Below are positions 27,077 to 36,147 of a stretch of DNA of 64,000 nt, in pieces. A program made the translations under genes and the position numbers. The notes beneath the pieces were generated by a model. It was not told where the DNA came from. It did no database searches and worked only from the letters and a program-made list of their open reading frames with translations. The stretch's first letter is position 1, and each line of letters begins with the position of its first letter. Source of the stretch: GM7GCV1 sp965221105 (GTDB taxonomy: Bacteria; Pseudomonadota; Gammaproteobacteria; Pseudomonadales; GM7GCV1). Location: assembly GCA_965221105.1 (NCBI GenBank), contig OZ244871.1, positions 2,170,001 to 2,234,000 of the forward strand, written 5' to 3'.

Positions 27077-27577
27077 GTAACTACTCACCCCCTTTTCCTG
27101 CTCGATCATTGTGGCGGCGGTGCCGTTGAGTGCGATCTGGATGGCGGTCAGCGGGTTGTAGCCCTGGTAGGCCATGGACTGGAGATAGCTGGAGATTCGG
27201 CAGTGTGCCTCGGCGTGGCGGAGGGTTCGGAAGCAGCCGGAGACCTTCTGCCTGACCTTGGCCATGCGGATATCGCGCTCGGCGCGCCGTCCGCGCACAG
27301 CGTCTCGAAACGCGCCTTGAGCGCGTCGAACTCCGAGCGCAGCGACGCGGTGTTGACCGTCGCCATGGGCTACCCGGACTCCACCGCCATGATCGCCCCG
27401 CCGCCCAGGTGCGTCTCGATGTACTCCGAGTGCGGCGGCATGAGCGCGATCAGCGCCTGACACACCCCCGCCGTCGCCTTGGGACCAAAATATGCGTTGC
27501 CCATGACCCTGTGCAATAATGAAACGCACACACCATAGAACCTCTTTCCTATGATGTCAAGGGGAGCGAGTAGTTAC
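27077..27577 (-). mobile_element. IS66-family derivative with an adenine methylase fragment
   Basis: A 501-base element with inverted ends GTAACTACTC and GAGTAGTTAC, flanked by the exact 8-base duplication CTTTTGTT (27069-27076 and 27578-27585). An 8-base duplication and ends beginning GTAA are features of IS66. Read leftward it encodes the start of a D12-class adenine methylase (GNAYFGPKATAGVCQ, IALMPPHSEYIETHLGGGAI), a short unrelated piece, and then the C-terminus of an IS66 transposase (RMAKVRQKVSGCFRTLRHAE, CRISSYLQSM). So this looks like an internally deleted IS66-type transposon that once carried a methylase passenger. It sits about 20 bases before the next gene. Confidence 0.85.
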
Positions 27578-27597
27578 CTTTTGTTTCGGAGTACACG

Positions 27598-30500
27598 ATG
27601 CGACGGCTTACGAAGCCATTCCAGAGAGTAATCGCTGCATTCGGTGTTGCCTGGACAATGCCAGCGTTTGCCGAGCATGCTTACATGGTGCCCTTCGTGC
27701 CGAGCGCGGAGAACTCAGCACAACAAGGGTTCGTCCGTATCCTGAACCAGACCGGGGAGTCTGGCGATGTGCGCGTTACGCCGATCGACGATGCGGGCCG
27801 CCGGTATCCTCCCATCACAATTCACCTGGACCCTTGGGCGGCGGTGCACTTCAATTCGCTCGACCTGGAGGATGGAAACCCTGGTAAGGGGCTGTCGCGT
27901 GGTGTCGGTCCCGGTACGGGGGACTGGCGACTGGAAGTCGAAGCGGACTTTCTTTTTGAGGCGCTTGCCTACGTGCGGACCCACGACGGGTTCGTTACCA
28001 GCGTATTCGAGGCGGCAAACTGGTGGGACGACGACATCTATTGGGTTCCTTTCTTCAATCCTGGGAGCAATACCAGTCAGGTCAGCAAGCTCCGTCTGGT
28101 CAATCCGAAGAACGAGACGGCAACAGTCGCTATTCACGCGGTTGATGACCGAGGGGAACGGGCTCCCGAAGGGCACGTGGAACTCAGCCTGGCACCGCGG
28201 TCATCGCGCATGCTGACCGCCCAGGACCTCGAGTACGGAGCCGATGGGCTGACGGGAAGGTTGGGGGACGGATCAGGTAAATGGCGATTCTGGGTCCAGT
28301 CGGATCGTCGACTGCACGTGCTGAGTCTTCTGGAAAGCCCGACAGGCAACATCACGAACCTGTCCACTGGAGCCTGGTGGGGCCGAACCGATATCCCGCT
28401 GGTGCTGCCGGCATCGAACTCCAACCGGGAGGGTTTTATGCGCATCATCAACAGTTCGGGACAGGATGGGGATGTGATGATCCGGGCCGTAGATGATGAC
28501 GGGAAAACCCACGGCCCGATCACTTTGCACCTGACGGCATTCGCAGCCGCGAACTTTAATTCAAAGGATCTCGCCGAGGGGAATTTAGGCAAGGGTCTTC
28601 CCGAAGGTATTGGTGCCTTCGAAGGCGATCTGCAATTGCACCTCGAAACCGAACTGATCGTGACGCCGCTGGCCTACGTGCGCACAGCCGACGGGTTCGT
28701 CACCAGCGTTCATGATCTCGTTCCGACGAACGCCGTTGACAGTTCCCGGGTGTCGTTCGTCAATCCGGGCAGCAACGCCAACCAGCAGAGCCTTCTGCGC
28801 ATCATCAATCCTACGGGGACGGCGAATTCGGTTGAAATCAGTGGCCGGGACGACAGCGGGAACCGGGCACCCGGTGGAACCCTGAGCCTGTCGCTGCCGC
28901 CCTTCGGTGCGCGAACCCTTACGGCACAGGAACTGGAACAGGGCGGTGACGGGCTGACCGGGCAGCTGGGCGACGGTTCCGGAAAATGGGCACTGTTCCT
29001 GTCTTCCGATGAGGCGATTCACGCCATGAGCCTCCTGAACAGTCCAACCGGCAACCTTACCAACCTGTCCGCCACGCCCTGGTCTCAGCGCTTGCGCATC
29101 ACAAATGCGCCGGTTGCGCACGACCTTTCATTGTCGACGAGCCTGGACAGTCCCTACATCGATGTGCAGCTCATGGCATCCGATCCAGACGGGGATCGCG
29201 TGTGGTTCTGGCTGGACGGCAGCCGAGAGGGAGAGGGGTACTCGGATGCACACGTCGATTTGGAAACTGGGGCGCTGCTGGCCACACTGCAGGCCGATGT
29301 CGGTGAAGCAGTGAAGATTCCGTTCCGGGCGACGGACGGCAATGAATGGAGCGATCGGGCGTTCATCACCATTACCATTGAAGAGGATTCCGGCGAGCGC
29401 GGTCTGGGTGCAGACGACATAGACTCCAGGGACTACTTCAATCTGAACAGGGCCTATTTCGACGATGACGTGCGGTCAGACTTTGAGGATGGAGCCAAAA
29501 GTCTCCCGCGCTCGATCGACCTGTCCGGCAACTTCCCGGTTCCCGGAAACCAGGGGAGGCAAGGCAGTTGCGTCGGTTGGGCCGTTTCCTACCTGAAGTC
29601 CTATCAGGAACGCCTGGAGGAACGCTGGGAGTTCTCGCGCAGTACGCAATTCAGTCCAGCCTGGATCTATAACCAGATCAACGGTGGAAGGGACGGGGGC
29701 TCCCACCCGTTGGAGGCCATGCGGTTGATCCAGAGCAAAGGGGCCGCAACGCGCTCGACCATGCCGTACGATCCCAATGACTACTTGACGCAACCAAGCC
29801 AGGCAGCGATTAATGAAGCGAGAAATTTTTTGGGTGGAGACATCAAGATCATCGATTCGATCAACCAGTTCAAACGTGCCCTGGCTCATCGCGTGCCCTT
29901 TATTCTGGGTATACCGGTCTACCCCAGCTTTGGTCAGATTGATGGAGCGAATGCCGCATACAATGACCTGTCCGGAGCCCTGCTGGGCTGGCACGCAGTT
30001 GTCGTTGTGGGATACGACGACGACCGGTTCGGCGGTGCATTCAGGGTGCTGAATTCCCATGGTCGCGACTGGGGTGATCGCGGTTTTTTCTGGATACCCT
30101 ATGACACCTTCCGCGACGCGAGATTCAGTGGTGCGTATGCGATCACGATCGAAGATCGGACAAACGGCGATGTCCCCCGTCCCGCCACGCCGCCACGGAG
30201 AAGCTGCGGGGCTCCCGACGAGCGGCTGCCCAATCTGACGATCACCGAATGGAGTGCCGAATACCAACCGGCGTTCGGCGGCGAGGGACGATTGCGGTAT
30301 CGCGTGGTGAATAACGGGTCCGCCACCGCGCCGGCGGGCGTGGACGTCAATCTGATGCTCTCGGCGGACCGGGACATCAGCGGTGCGGACCACTGGGTGG
30401 TCTACGAGGAAATACCGTTCGAACTCGAGTCTGGCACCGCCGCCTACCGGGATGCCGACAACGAACTGACTTTCACGTTTCCGCAAACGATACCGCCGGG

Positions 30501-31341
30501 GACCTACTACATGGCGATGTGGGTGGACGATGTGGCGGAAGTCAGGGAATGCTACGAAGACGACAATATTTCGATCGGAAATAAAGTCGTTGACCTTCAA
30601 TCCAGCAAGCCGGACCTGACTCCGACCAGCTGGTACGCAAGCTGGGACTCGGCCGGGAGCGGTACGCTGGAGTATCGGGTAACCAACATCGGTGCTACTG
30701 CGACCACGCGAACCGATTGGCGGCTGTCGCTGGAATTGCACTCCGATCCCTCGATCGAATATGGCAGCCGCTACACCCTGTTCGCCGAGGAGGGCAACTT
30801 CCTTCTTGATCCAGGTGATGCCGTGTACAGGGATGTTGATAGTGCGGCTCAGTTTAACGTGCTCGAATCGCCTTACCACGGAATCGTGCCCGTGGGCACC
30901 TACTACCTGACGTTCTGGGTCGATGAATTCGACGTGGTGGACGAAAGCAACGAACTGAACAACCAGTCACGCTCGAACAGCTTGGTTACCATTCGCGCCG
31001 GTCGAGGTAATCCCGAGCGGTTTGGTTCGAATTCTTCGGGAACCATGGTTGGCAAGCTTGGCAGTGAGGCTGACCGTGAGCGCTTCAATGGGAACATTCC
31101 GCCTGAGGCTTTAACCCGCAGGGTGCAGATCGTCGAGACCGGAGAGGGTGTTCGCCGGGTGAATTTTCTGGACGACAACTCCGACCCGGAGCGGGGACTG
31201 CGCATCGACAGCCAAGCGACTCAACCACAGCGGTTGACGACCCGGTCAGAGCGGAATCTGCCCATCCTCCCTAAGCAGAACGTTTCAGCAGACATTTATG
31301 CCGTACCAATCCGTAATTCCAGGCCGATGCCATCACGATGA
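27598..31341 (+). CDS. Large exported papain-like (C1 family) cysteine protease
   Basis: A 1247-residue exported protein with a signal peptide (about 1-25, ending MPAFA). Residues about 28-490 hold a module pair repeated once: one part ends in AYVRTHDGFVTSV or AYVRTADGFVTSV, the other contains RTLTAQELEQGGDGLTGQLGDGSGKW-like sequence. About 505-600 is cadherin-like (MASDPDGDRVWFWLDGS). The papain-like domain (about 635-860) has NQGRQGSCVGWAVSY with the catalytic Cys658, GWHAVVVVGY with His799, and VLNSHGRDWGDRGFFWIPY with Asn819. Two CARDB-like domains follow (about 890-1130), each with a TYYMAMWVDD- or TYYLTFWVDE-type end. It is probably a surface or secreted protease with adhesive modules; substrates are unknown. 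It starts 20 bases after an IS66-type insertion that may have replaced its promoter. The stop overlaps the next gene's ATG. Confidence 0.85.
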   Translation: MRRLTKPFQRVIAAFGVAWTMPAFAEHAYMVPFVPSAENSAQQGFVRILNQTGESGDVRVTPIDDAGRRYPPITIHLDPWAAVHFNSLDLEDGNPGKGLSRGVGPGTGDWRLEVEADFLFEALAYVRTHDGFVTSVFEAANWWDDDIYWVPFFNPGSNTSQVSKLRLVNPKNETATVAIHAVDDRGERAPEGHVELSLAPRSSRMLTAQDLEYGADGLTGRLGDGSGKWRFWVQSDRRLHVLSLLESPTGNITNLSTGAWWGRTDIPLVLPASNSNREGFMRIINSSGQDGDVMIRAVDDDGKTHGPITLHLTAFAAANFNSKDLAEGNLGKGLPEGIGAFEGDLQLHLETELIVTPLAYVRTADGFVTSVHDLVPTNAVDSSRVSFVNPGSNANQQSLLRIINPTGTANSVEISGRDDSGNRAPGGTLSLSLPPFGARTLTAQELEQGGDGLTGQLGDGSGKWALFLSSDEAIHAMSLLNSPTGNLTNLSATPWSQRLRITNAPVAHDLSLSTSLDSPYIDVQLMASDPDGDRVWFWLDGSREGEGYSDAHVDLETGALLATLQADVGEAVKIPFRATDGNEWSDRAFITITIEEDSGERGLGADDIDSRDYFNLNRAYFDDDVRSDFEDGAKSLPRSIDLSGNFPVPGNQGRQGSCVGWAVSYLKSYQERLEERWEFSRSTQFSPAWIYNQINGGRDGGSHPLEAMRLIQSKGAATRSTMPYDPNDYLTQPSQAAINEARNFLGGDIKIIDSINQFKRALAHRVPFILGIPVYPSFGQIDGANAAYNDLSGALLGWHAVVVVGYDDDRFGGAFRVLNSHGRDWGDRGFFWIPYDTFRDARFSGAYAITIEDRTNGDVPRPATPPRRSCGAPDERLPNLTITEWSAEYQPAFGGEGRLRYRVVNNGSATAPAGVDVNLMLSADRDISGADHWVVYEEIPFELESGTAAYRDADNELTFTFPQTIPPGTYYMAMWVDDVAEVRECYEDDNISIGNKVVDLQSSKPDLTPTSWYASWDSAGSGTLEYRVTNIGATATTRTDWRLSLELHSDPSIEYGSRYTLFAEEGNFLLDPGDAVYRDVDSAAQFNVLESPYHGIVPVGTYYLTFWVDEFDVVDESNELNNQSRSNSLVTIRAGRGNPERFGSNSSGTMVGKLGSEADRERFNGNIPPEALTRRVQIVETGEGVRRVNFLDDNSDPERGLRIDSQATQPQRLTTRSERNLPILPKQNVSADIYAVPIRNSRPMPSR

Positions 31342-31712
31342 AGACATCGCGCGTAATCGCCTTTGGCGTCGCGACAGCCATGGCGCTTGCACTTTTTGGA
31401 TGCGGGGGTGCGGAATCGAGTGAACACCAGGCTGCCGTGGCCCATCCCGGCGTTGATGATGGCCCCAAAAAATCACCCCACGGCAGTGCACCGCTGGACA
31501 CCCGTCCGATACTGGAAACCAGCCGAGCCGGGGCGTCAGAAGTCGCAAATCCCGCCGACGAGCACTGTGTCGAGACTGGTTATCGACTTGAATACGTCTA
31601 CGAGGACGGCATACCTGTATATGGACTGTGTATCAACGATGCTGCGGGAGTCAAGTGCACAAGTTGGGCCTATTTCCGGGAGGAGTGTATGCTCGACAGA
31701 AAACCCAATTGA
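31338..31712 (+). CDS. Lipoprotein with a DUF333-like domain
   Basis: A 124-residue lipoprotein: signal MKTSRVIAFGVATAMALALF with lipobox LFGC, then a disordered linker to about residue 70. The C-terminal part has the Cys-rich DUF333 pattern: NPADEHCVETGYRLEYVYED, YGLCINDAAGVKCTSWAYF and REEC. DUF333 proteins are small periplasmic or surface proteins, some annotated as hemolysin-like, without a proven function. Its ATG overlaps the protease stop (ATGA), so it is co-translated with the protease and may be its partner or inhibitor; that is inference. Confidence 0.75.
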   Translation: MKTSRVIAFGVATAMALALFGCGGAESSEHQAAVAHPGVDDGPKKSPHGSAPLDTRPILETSRAGASEVANPADEHCVETGYRLEYVYEDGIPVYGLCINDAAGVKCTSWAYFREECMLDRKPN

Positions 31713-32182
31713 TGAAAGCCGTCCCTGATTCACCCGGCCCATACATGATTCTGCAGGGCAACAACACAAGTGATACTGAGTATCGCTGGCACAAAGTCAG
31801 TTCTGTTTTGCCAGCCGATATGCGGGCGCACTTTGCCTGGATTGCCGAACTGATTGCCTCACATGGGTTGCAGAATGTTCGTGAACCCTATGTGAAACAC
31901 ATTGAAGGTGCCTTGTCGGAAATGCGCATGCAAGGCAAAGACGGGATTTCACGCGCATTGTATGTCACGGCAAAACCAGAGCGTGTTGCGGTGGTTCGTG
32001 CGTTTGTGAAGAAAACCCGGAAAACACCTCGCCGGGAAATTGCGCTGGCGTTAAAACGGGCAATGAGGATTGAACAATGGGCGATATTAAAGATCTGCAC
32101 AGGAAGTGGAGTAAAGACCCGGAGTACCGTAAAGCCCATAAGACCATGGCGGATGAGTTCGCTGTGGCCGATGCCATATTGA
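31712..32182 (+). CDS. higB: HigB-like toxin (RelE/Gp49 family)
   Basis: A RelE-fold toxin of the phage Gp49-like branch, probably a ribosome-dependent mRNA nuclease. Family blocks: HFAWIAELIASHGLQNVREP, VKHIEGALSEMRMQGKDGIS, RALYVTAKPERVAVVRAFVK and KKTRKTPRREIALAL. After this normal end (about residue 122) the frame continues 34 codons inside the antitoxin gene, so the two genes overlap by 106 bases, more than is usual; a frameshift may have removed the native stop. The ATG at 31712 overlaps the lipoprotein's TGA. Confidence 0.8.
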   Translation: MKAVPDSPGPYMILQGNNTSDTEYRWHKVSSVLPADMRAHFAWIAELIASHGLQNVREPYVKHIEGALSEMRMQGKDGISRALYVTAKPERVAVVRAFVKKTRKTPRREIALALKRAMRIEQWAILKICTGSGVKTRSTVKPIRPWRMSSLWPMPY

Positions 32183-32361
32183 GCGCCCGGCCACAAGCCG
32201 GACTGACGCAAAAAGAACTGGCTGAGAAAATGGAAGCGACGCAATCTGTTGTCGCAAGGCTGGAGGGTGGTTCGTCAAATACCACGCTCAAAACCCTGCA
32301 ATGTCTAGCCGAAGCCACAGGTACGCATTTAAAAATATTTTTTGAACAGTCCACGCACTAA
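32077..32361 (+). CDS. higA: HigA-like XRE-family antitoxin
   Basis: A 94-residue antitoxin with a helix-turn-helix of the XRE type: AGLTQKELAEKMEATQSVVARLEGGSSNTTLKTLQCLAEATG. It pairs with the upstream RelE-like toxin, and the toxin-first order is typical of HigBA. The N-terminus MGDIKDLHRKWSKDPEYRKA matches the family's helical leader. It probably represses the operon from a promoter further upstream. Confidence 0.85.
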   Translation: MGDIKDLHRKWSKDPEYRKAHKTMADEFAVADAILSARPQAGLTQKELAEKMEATQSVVARLEGGSSNTTLKTLQCLAEATGTHLKIFFEQSTH

Positions 32362-32443
32362 GGCGTCCCCGCAATGGGCGCTTTGCATTTTTTCCTTCAA
32401 CGGCCAAGAACGTGGCCATGAGATGGCTTTCTGGTCTTGCTCC

Positions 32444-32583
32444 CAAAAGGTACCGTGAAGGTGATGCCCGCTGCGATATAGACCCAGATACTGCCGTGCT
32501 GGAAGTCTCGCTCACGATTTTTTGACGACTGCACGCCAAGGCGGCCGCAAGGGTGCTTTGAAGAACGGCCCTGATACCGGGCT
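32444..32583 (-). pseudogene. Partial copy of the DUF2970 gene
   Basis: These 140 bases match 35938-36078 with few differences. They correspond to the middle of the DUF2970 gene, with one missing base that breaks the frame and without its start or end. So a piece of that gene was duplicated 3.5 kb away, in the same orientation. 32592-32820 holds no gene that I can see. Confidence 0.75.
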
Positions 32584-32830
32584 TCGGCGCTGGCTGCAGC
32601 CGGTACTCGCCATGCTACCTGGAACGAGCTCAGCCAGCTTAGAAGCGCTTAAATAAGTGATGTGCTCCGGCTTATTGGTCGATCGCGCTTAGTTTTTCAG
32701 AATCCACCTCGCGGTCGGACACCCGTGCCGAGAGCGGATGTGCGACGCCAGATCATCGGTCGAGTACCACCTGCACTAGACCAGCACCTATCACGGCGCT
32801 CCACTCCATGCCTGACGCACCACATAATAA

Positions 32831-32852
32831 AAAAAAGGAGCCGTGTGGCTCC
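32831..32852 (-). terminator. Intrinsic terminator of the 514-residue exported protein
   Basis: On the minus strand GGAGCC, a four-base loop and GGCTCC are followed by a run of at least six T (the A run at 32831-32836). It lies 41 bases beyond the stop codon at 32893. Confidence 0.85.
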
Positions 32853-32892
32853 CTTTCTCACTACCAGTGTGTACTGGCGTTGGCTGCTATCG

Positions 32893-34437
32893 TTATTGTT
32901 CTTGCAACACAACCGTATCGGTAGAACCATCCTCCAGGTTGACCTGGGTTACCGCAGCATCGATTGTTTTTTGCGATGCCGCAAGGTCGATCACCGCCGC
33001 GGTGCGACTCGTATTACCACTCAGTCTCACCATCCCTGGGTGCTCGTCAGTATCCGCAACCCTGATAACCATCGTTTGACCAGCCTCGATCATACCTTCC
33101 GCATAAGGGCCTGGGGTTGCAGTGGTGCCACTTTCAGGCTTGAACGTAACCGTGTAGTCAGCGTCCCGGTCACCGTGATTGACCAGAATCATACGCTGGT
33201 TGTAGCCATCGTACGTGGTCAGATAGGGTGCCCGAATGGTTGTGCCGTTGTGCTTAATTTCACCGACGGTCCCGGTGAACCTACCCGGGGAGTCAGCCGT
33301 ATTTTCTGGACCGGGCAGGTTGAAAGACACCCTGTACGAACTTTGGGCAATACGCTCAGTGTTTGCGCGGGGCAAATGTACACAGAGATATATGGAGCCG
33401 TCGGCAGATGGAACAAGGTCACCCAAGCTTATCGTGTTGGTGGCGCTCAATGTATTCGTCCGGCTGGCTGTGGTGCTGCAAGCTGCCACGCTATCTACCG
33501 TCCACGTGCCCACGGAAAAATTACCGTCAAAAGTGGCCACGAGGTCGGCAAGATCGCCACGAAGATCACCGACCGTAGGAATTGTGCCATCCTGCATCAA
33601 CGCCCCTTCACGTACAGAAAACATCACGCTACCAACGTTCCCGCGCAAGCCCGATGAACGGGGTACAGCTGAAGTAGCAGTAAACCTGGTAAACCCTGTT
33701 GCAACCTCGGCAGTCAGCGGCGGTTGATTTGGTAGAGCACGAATGTTCAGACCCGGACGAGCTGAAATAACATTGTCCCTACCTACGGGGGTTCCGATCC
33801 TGTCTGCCCGGCTCGTCCTGGAAAAACCGCCTTGGCTTGGATTGTAGAGACTCATTTCAATACGAACAGGCTGATCCAGGCTGATCGCCAACTCGGTCAG
33901 TGGCAGTTCCACAATATCCGTACGCTCCACATTGCGATTTAACCCAGTGATATTATAAATAACGTAGTCGATCCCTTTATCGGCATCACTACCCATCGCC
34001 GTTATGGTGTTTCGGTCTGTTCCTGTTATAGTCAGGTCTGGTAGATTAGTGCTGGTAAAGACAGCGTTGGTCAGATCGAAGCGAACACGAAAGGCATCGT
34101 TGTCATCACTCTGGGCAAACCTCGTACCAAAGGCTGCCCTCACATGCAACCTGTCTGCCACCCTGCCATCGTCATCAACACCATCCGAATCTGTATCGGT
34201 ACCAAATTCATTTTTCACTATGTGGTAGTCACCACGGGCTCCGTTTTCACTGTTACGGGCTTGCTGTGCAGTCACAGTAACGACGTTGCTGCTGCCAGTG
34301 AGCAAGCTTTCAGAAGCATACGAAACGCTTCCAACATCAGCAGCTTCCCGAGCGCTCAAATCAATGACTGCATTCGCCGCGCCCGACACCATCAGCAAGG
34401 CGGCACCTGCAGCACCAAACAATTTCTTGGTAAACAT
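32893..34437 (-). CDS. Exported beta-rich protein of unknown function
   Basis: A 514-residue protein with a clear signal peptide (MFTKKLFGAAGAALLMVSGA, cut near ANA). The mature part is rich in Thr, Val, Asn and Asp, which suggests an all-beta surface or periplasmic protein. There is a possible calcium-binding stretch, TDTDSDGVDDDGR (about 81-93). There are two Cys (about 320 and 353), no transmembrane barrel ending, no sorting signal and no catalytic motif that I can recognise. AGGGAG stands before the ATG, and an intrinsic terminator follows the stop, so it is a self-contained single-gene unit. It lies between a broken and an intact copy of DUF2970 sequence. Confidence 0.7.
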   Translation of the reverse strand: MFTKKLFGAAGAALLMVSGAANAVIDLSAREAADVGSVSYASESLLTGSSNVVTVTAQQARNSENGARGDYHIVKNEFGTDTDSDGVDDDGRVADRLHVRAAFGTRFAQSDDNDAFRVRFDLTNAVFTSTNLPDLTITGTDRNTITAMGSDADKGIDYVIYNITGLNRNVERTDIVELPLTELAISLDQPVRIEMSLYNPSQGGFSRTSRADRIGTPVGRDNVISARPGLNIRALPNQPPLTAEVATGFTRFTATSAVPRSSGLRGNVGSVMFSVREGALMQDGTIPTVGDLRGDLADLVATFDGNFSVGTWTVDSVAACSTTASRTNTLSATNTISLGDLVPSADGSIYLCVHLPRANTERIAQSSYRVSFNLPGPENTADSPGRFTGTVGEIKHNGTTIRAPYLTTYDGYNQRMILVNHGDRDADYTVTFKPESGTTATPGPYAEGMIEAGQTMVIRVADTDEHPGMVRLSGNTSRTAAVIDLAASQKTIDAAVTQVNLEDGSTDTVVLQEQ

Positions 34438-34597
34438 GGAGTAAACTCCCTAAATTAAAAGTATTTAAATTAAAGGAGGACCCCGGTGAAGACACACCGG
34501 GGGCTCCAGTTAGCTAATGTCATAGTGTCTATAGGGAGTATTCGATTCAGTTTTTTCCGGAACTAAAACGAACCAATAGAAGATATGACAGTCCTAT

Positions 34598-34639
<42 letters not shown>

Positions 34640-34949
34640 AAGTCTTTTTTGCGCTTTTTTTATCGGCCCCGTGTTCAGTCCGCCGCCGCTCTCCCGGTGA
34701 ATGAGGGCGGAGCCCGAACTGGAGGGAGAGGGGCGGCGGACGCTTCTGCCTCTCTGGGTGTCCATGTCGACGACCGCTGGCCTCAGGCTCGACGCCAGAA
34801 CTGATGCAGACCGTCGGTCGATACACGCGCCCTCCCGCCAACGTCCGGCTATACACCCCCGTCCATCCATCCGAGGAGTCCTGAACTGAACCTGTCATCG
34901 CCTTCAGTCTCAGGACGGCACCCCGGCGAGTACCTGTGCAGATGTGCAA

Positions 34950-35272
34950 TATCCGGGCATCTTTCGAGCCCGGTCGAAGGTGGTGCTGGTGGGCGATCGG
35001 GCCAAGCTGGTCGAGGAGCGCATCCGGGAGGAGGTGCACCCGGCGGGGCTGGACTGGATCAGTGCCTTGCGGGGCCCGGCGATCCGCACCCCGGTTGAGA
35101 CCGGTGCAGTGCAGTGCTTGCTGTTCGATGAACAGGACCTGGTGGGGATCCGCAGTGATCTCTATCCGGGGGAGCGGCTCATGGTGTGCCGCACCCCGCT
35201 GATGGCGCAGCGCAGAGCCCACACGCGTGAGGCACTGCTGGAGTCCATCGCCGCGGAGGCCGCACGGATGGC
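34950..35272 (+). pseudogene. IS1634-family transposase fragment
   Basis: A stretch of about 105 codons reads KVVLVGDRAKLVEERIREEV, PAGLDWISALRGPAIRTPVE, LFDEQDLVGIRSDLYPGERL and MVCRTPLMAQRRAHTREALL, the middle of an IS1634-type transposase. Upstream similarity fades within 15 codons, and downstream it ends where the 400-base repeat begins. No inverted ends were found. 34640-34940 holds no recognisable gene. Confidence 0.75.
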
Positions 35273-35312
35273 CTCTCCATCATCCCTACCAGCCTGCCCT
35301 CGGCAGCATCCT

Positions 35313-35711
35313 GTAAGGCCTGTGCTGATGTCGTGTGGCCTCCGGGCGTGTTCGCGGCCCCGTGCCTGGCCTCGTGCACGCGATATGACGCCCCATTCAG
35401 GGGACGGACTTCACTCTTTGGCCTGCTCCCGACTGGCTCGGCGACAGCAGAGACACTCGTATCCTGATGCACATCAGGCCCGATAGAGGCTGGATGACGA
35501 ATATCGGCCAATGGACTGTCGACCATGGTACCTGCGGTGGCTGTTGATTCGATCTGATCTGCTTCTGCTGCGCACGCTTTGTTTATTGGCCTGCCCTCAG
35601 GGCTCCCGGTGCCACAACGCTCAGGGAGCGTCTGCTGTAGCCGGCTGCACAGCGTGATGCTTCGGTGTCGATCAGAGCCGCACAGGTTGATGATTTCCAG
35701 GAAGGGGCGGG
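35313..35711. repeat. About 400-base dispersed repeat, copy 2
   Basis: Matches 13940-14336 in the same orientation with scattered differences. Here it directly follows the IS1634 fragment, which might mean the repeat is part of a larger element, but the first copy has no such neighbour. 35712-35891 holds no gene. Confidence 0.8.
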
Positions 35712-35891
35712 TTATACCATTAGTTTAGAATTGTCGTGATCAACTCCAACATGTGCCTGACAGACACCGAGACAGGAGATGAAGGACTGACTCTTGGATA
35801 ATTCTAATACGGTTGATACGAGCACGCCCGGCGCCGCTCACCAGAACCCCTGTACTCGCTTGAAAGTGCAGGCCATATCAGCCTGTGCGTG

Positions 35892-36095
35892 TCAGCCGGC
35901 CAAAACCAGGCGCACAACGCCAAGCAGTGTCAGAACAAAAAGTACCGTGAAGCTGATGCCCGCTGCGATATAGATCCAGACACTGCCGTGCTGGAAGTCC
36001 CGCTCACGATTTTTTGACGACTGTACGCCAAAGGCGGCCGCAAGGGTGCTTTGAATAACGGCCCTGATGCCGGGCTTTTCTGGTTCTTCACTCAT
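35892..36095 (-). CDS. DUF2970 small membrane protein
   Basis: A 67-residue protein. The conserved N-terminal part GIRAVIQSTLAAAFGVQSSKNRERDF is the DUF2970 signature; a single membrane helix follows (about 41-63, IAAGISFTVLFVLTLLGVVRLVL). I choose the ATG at 36095 (MSEEPEKPG) because the upstream in-frame extension overlaps metH and lacks similarity. It follows metH by about 50 bases and is probably co-transcribed. The function of the family is unknown. Confidence 0.8.
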   Translation of the reverse strand: MSEEPEKPGIRAVIQSTLAAAFGVQSSKNRERDFQHGSVWIYIAAGISFTVLFVLTLLGVVRLVLAG

Positions 36096-36147
36096 GCCGA
36101 AGTCGTGCCTGGTGTGTTCTGTGATGCCCGTTATCGCCGCGATGGAC

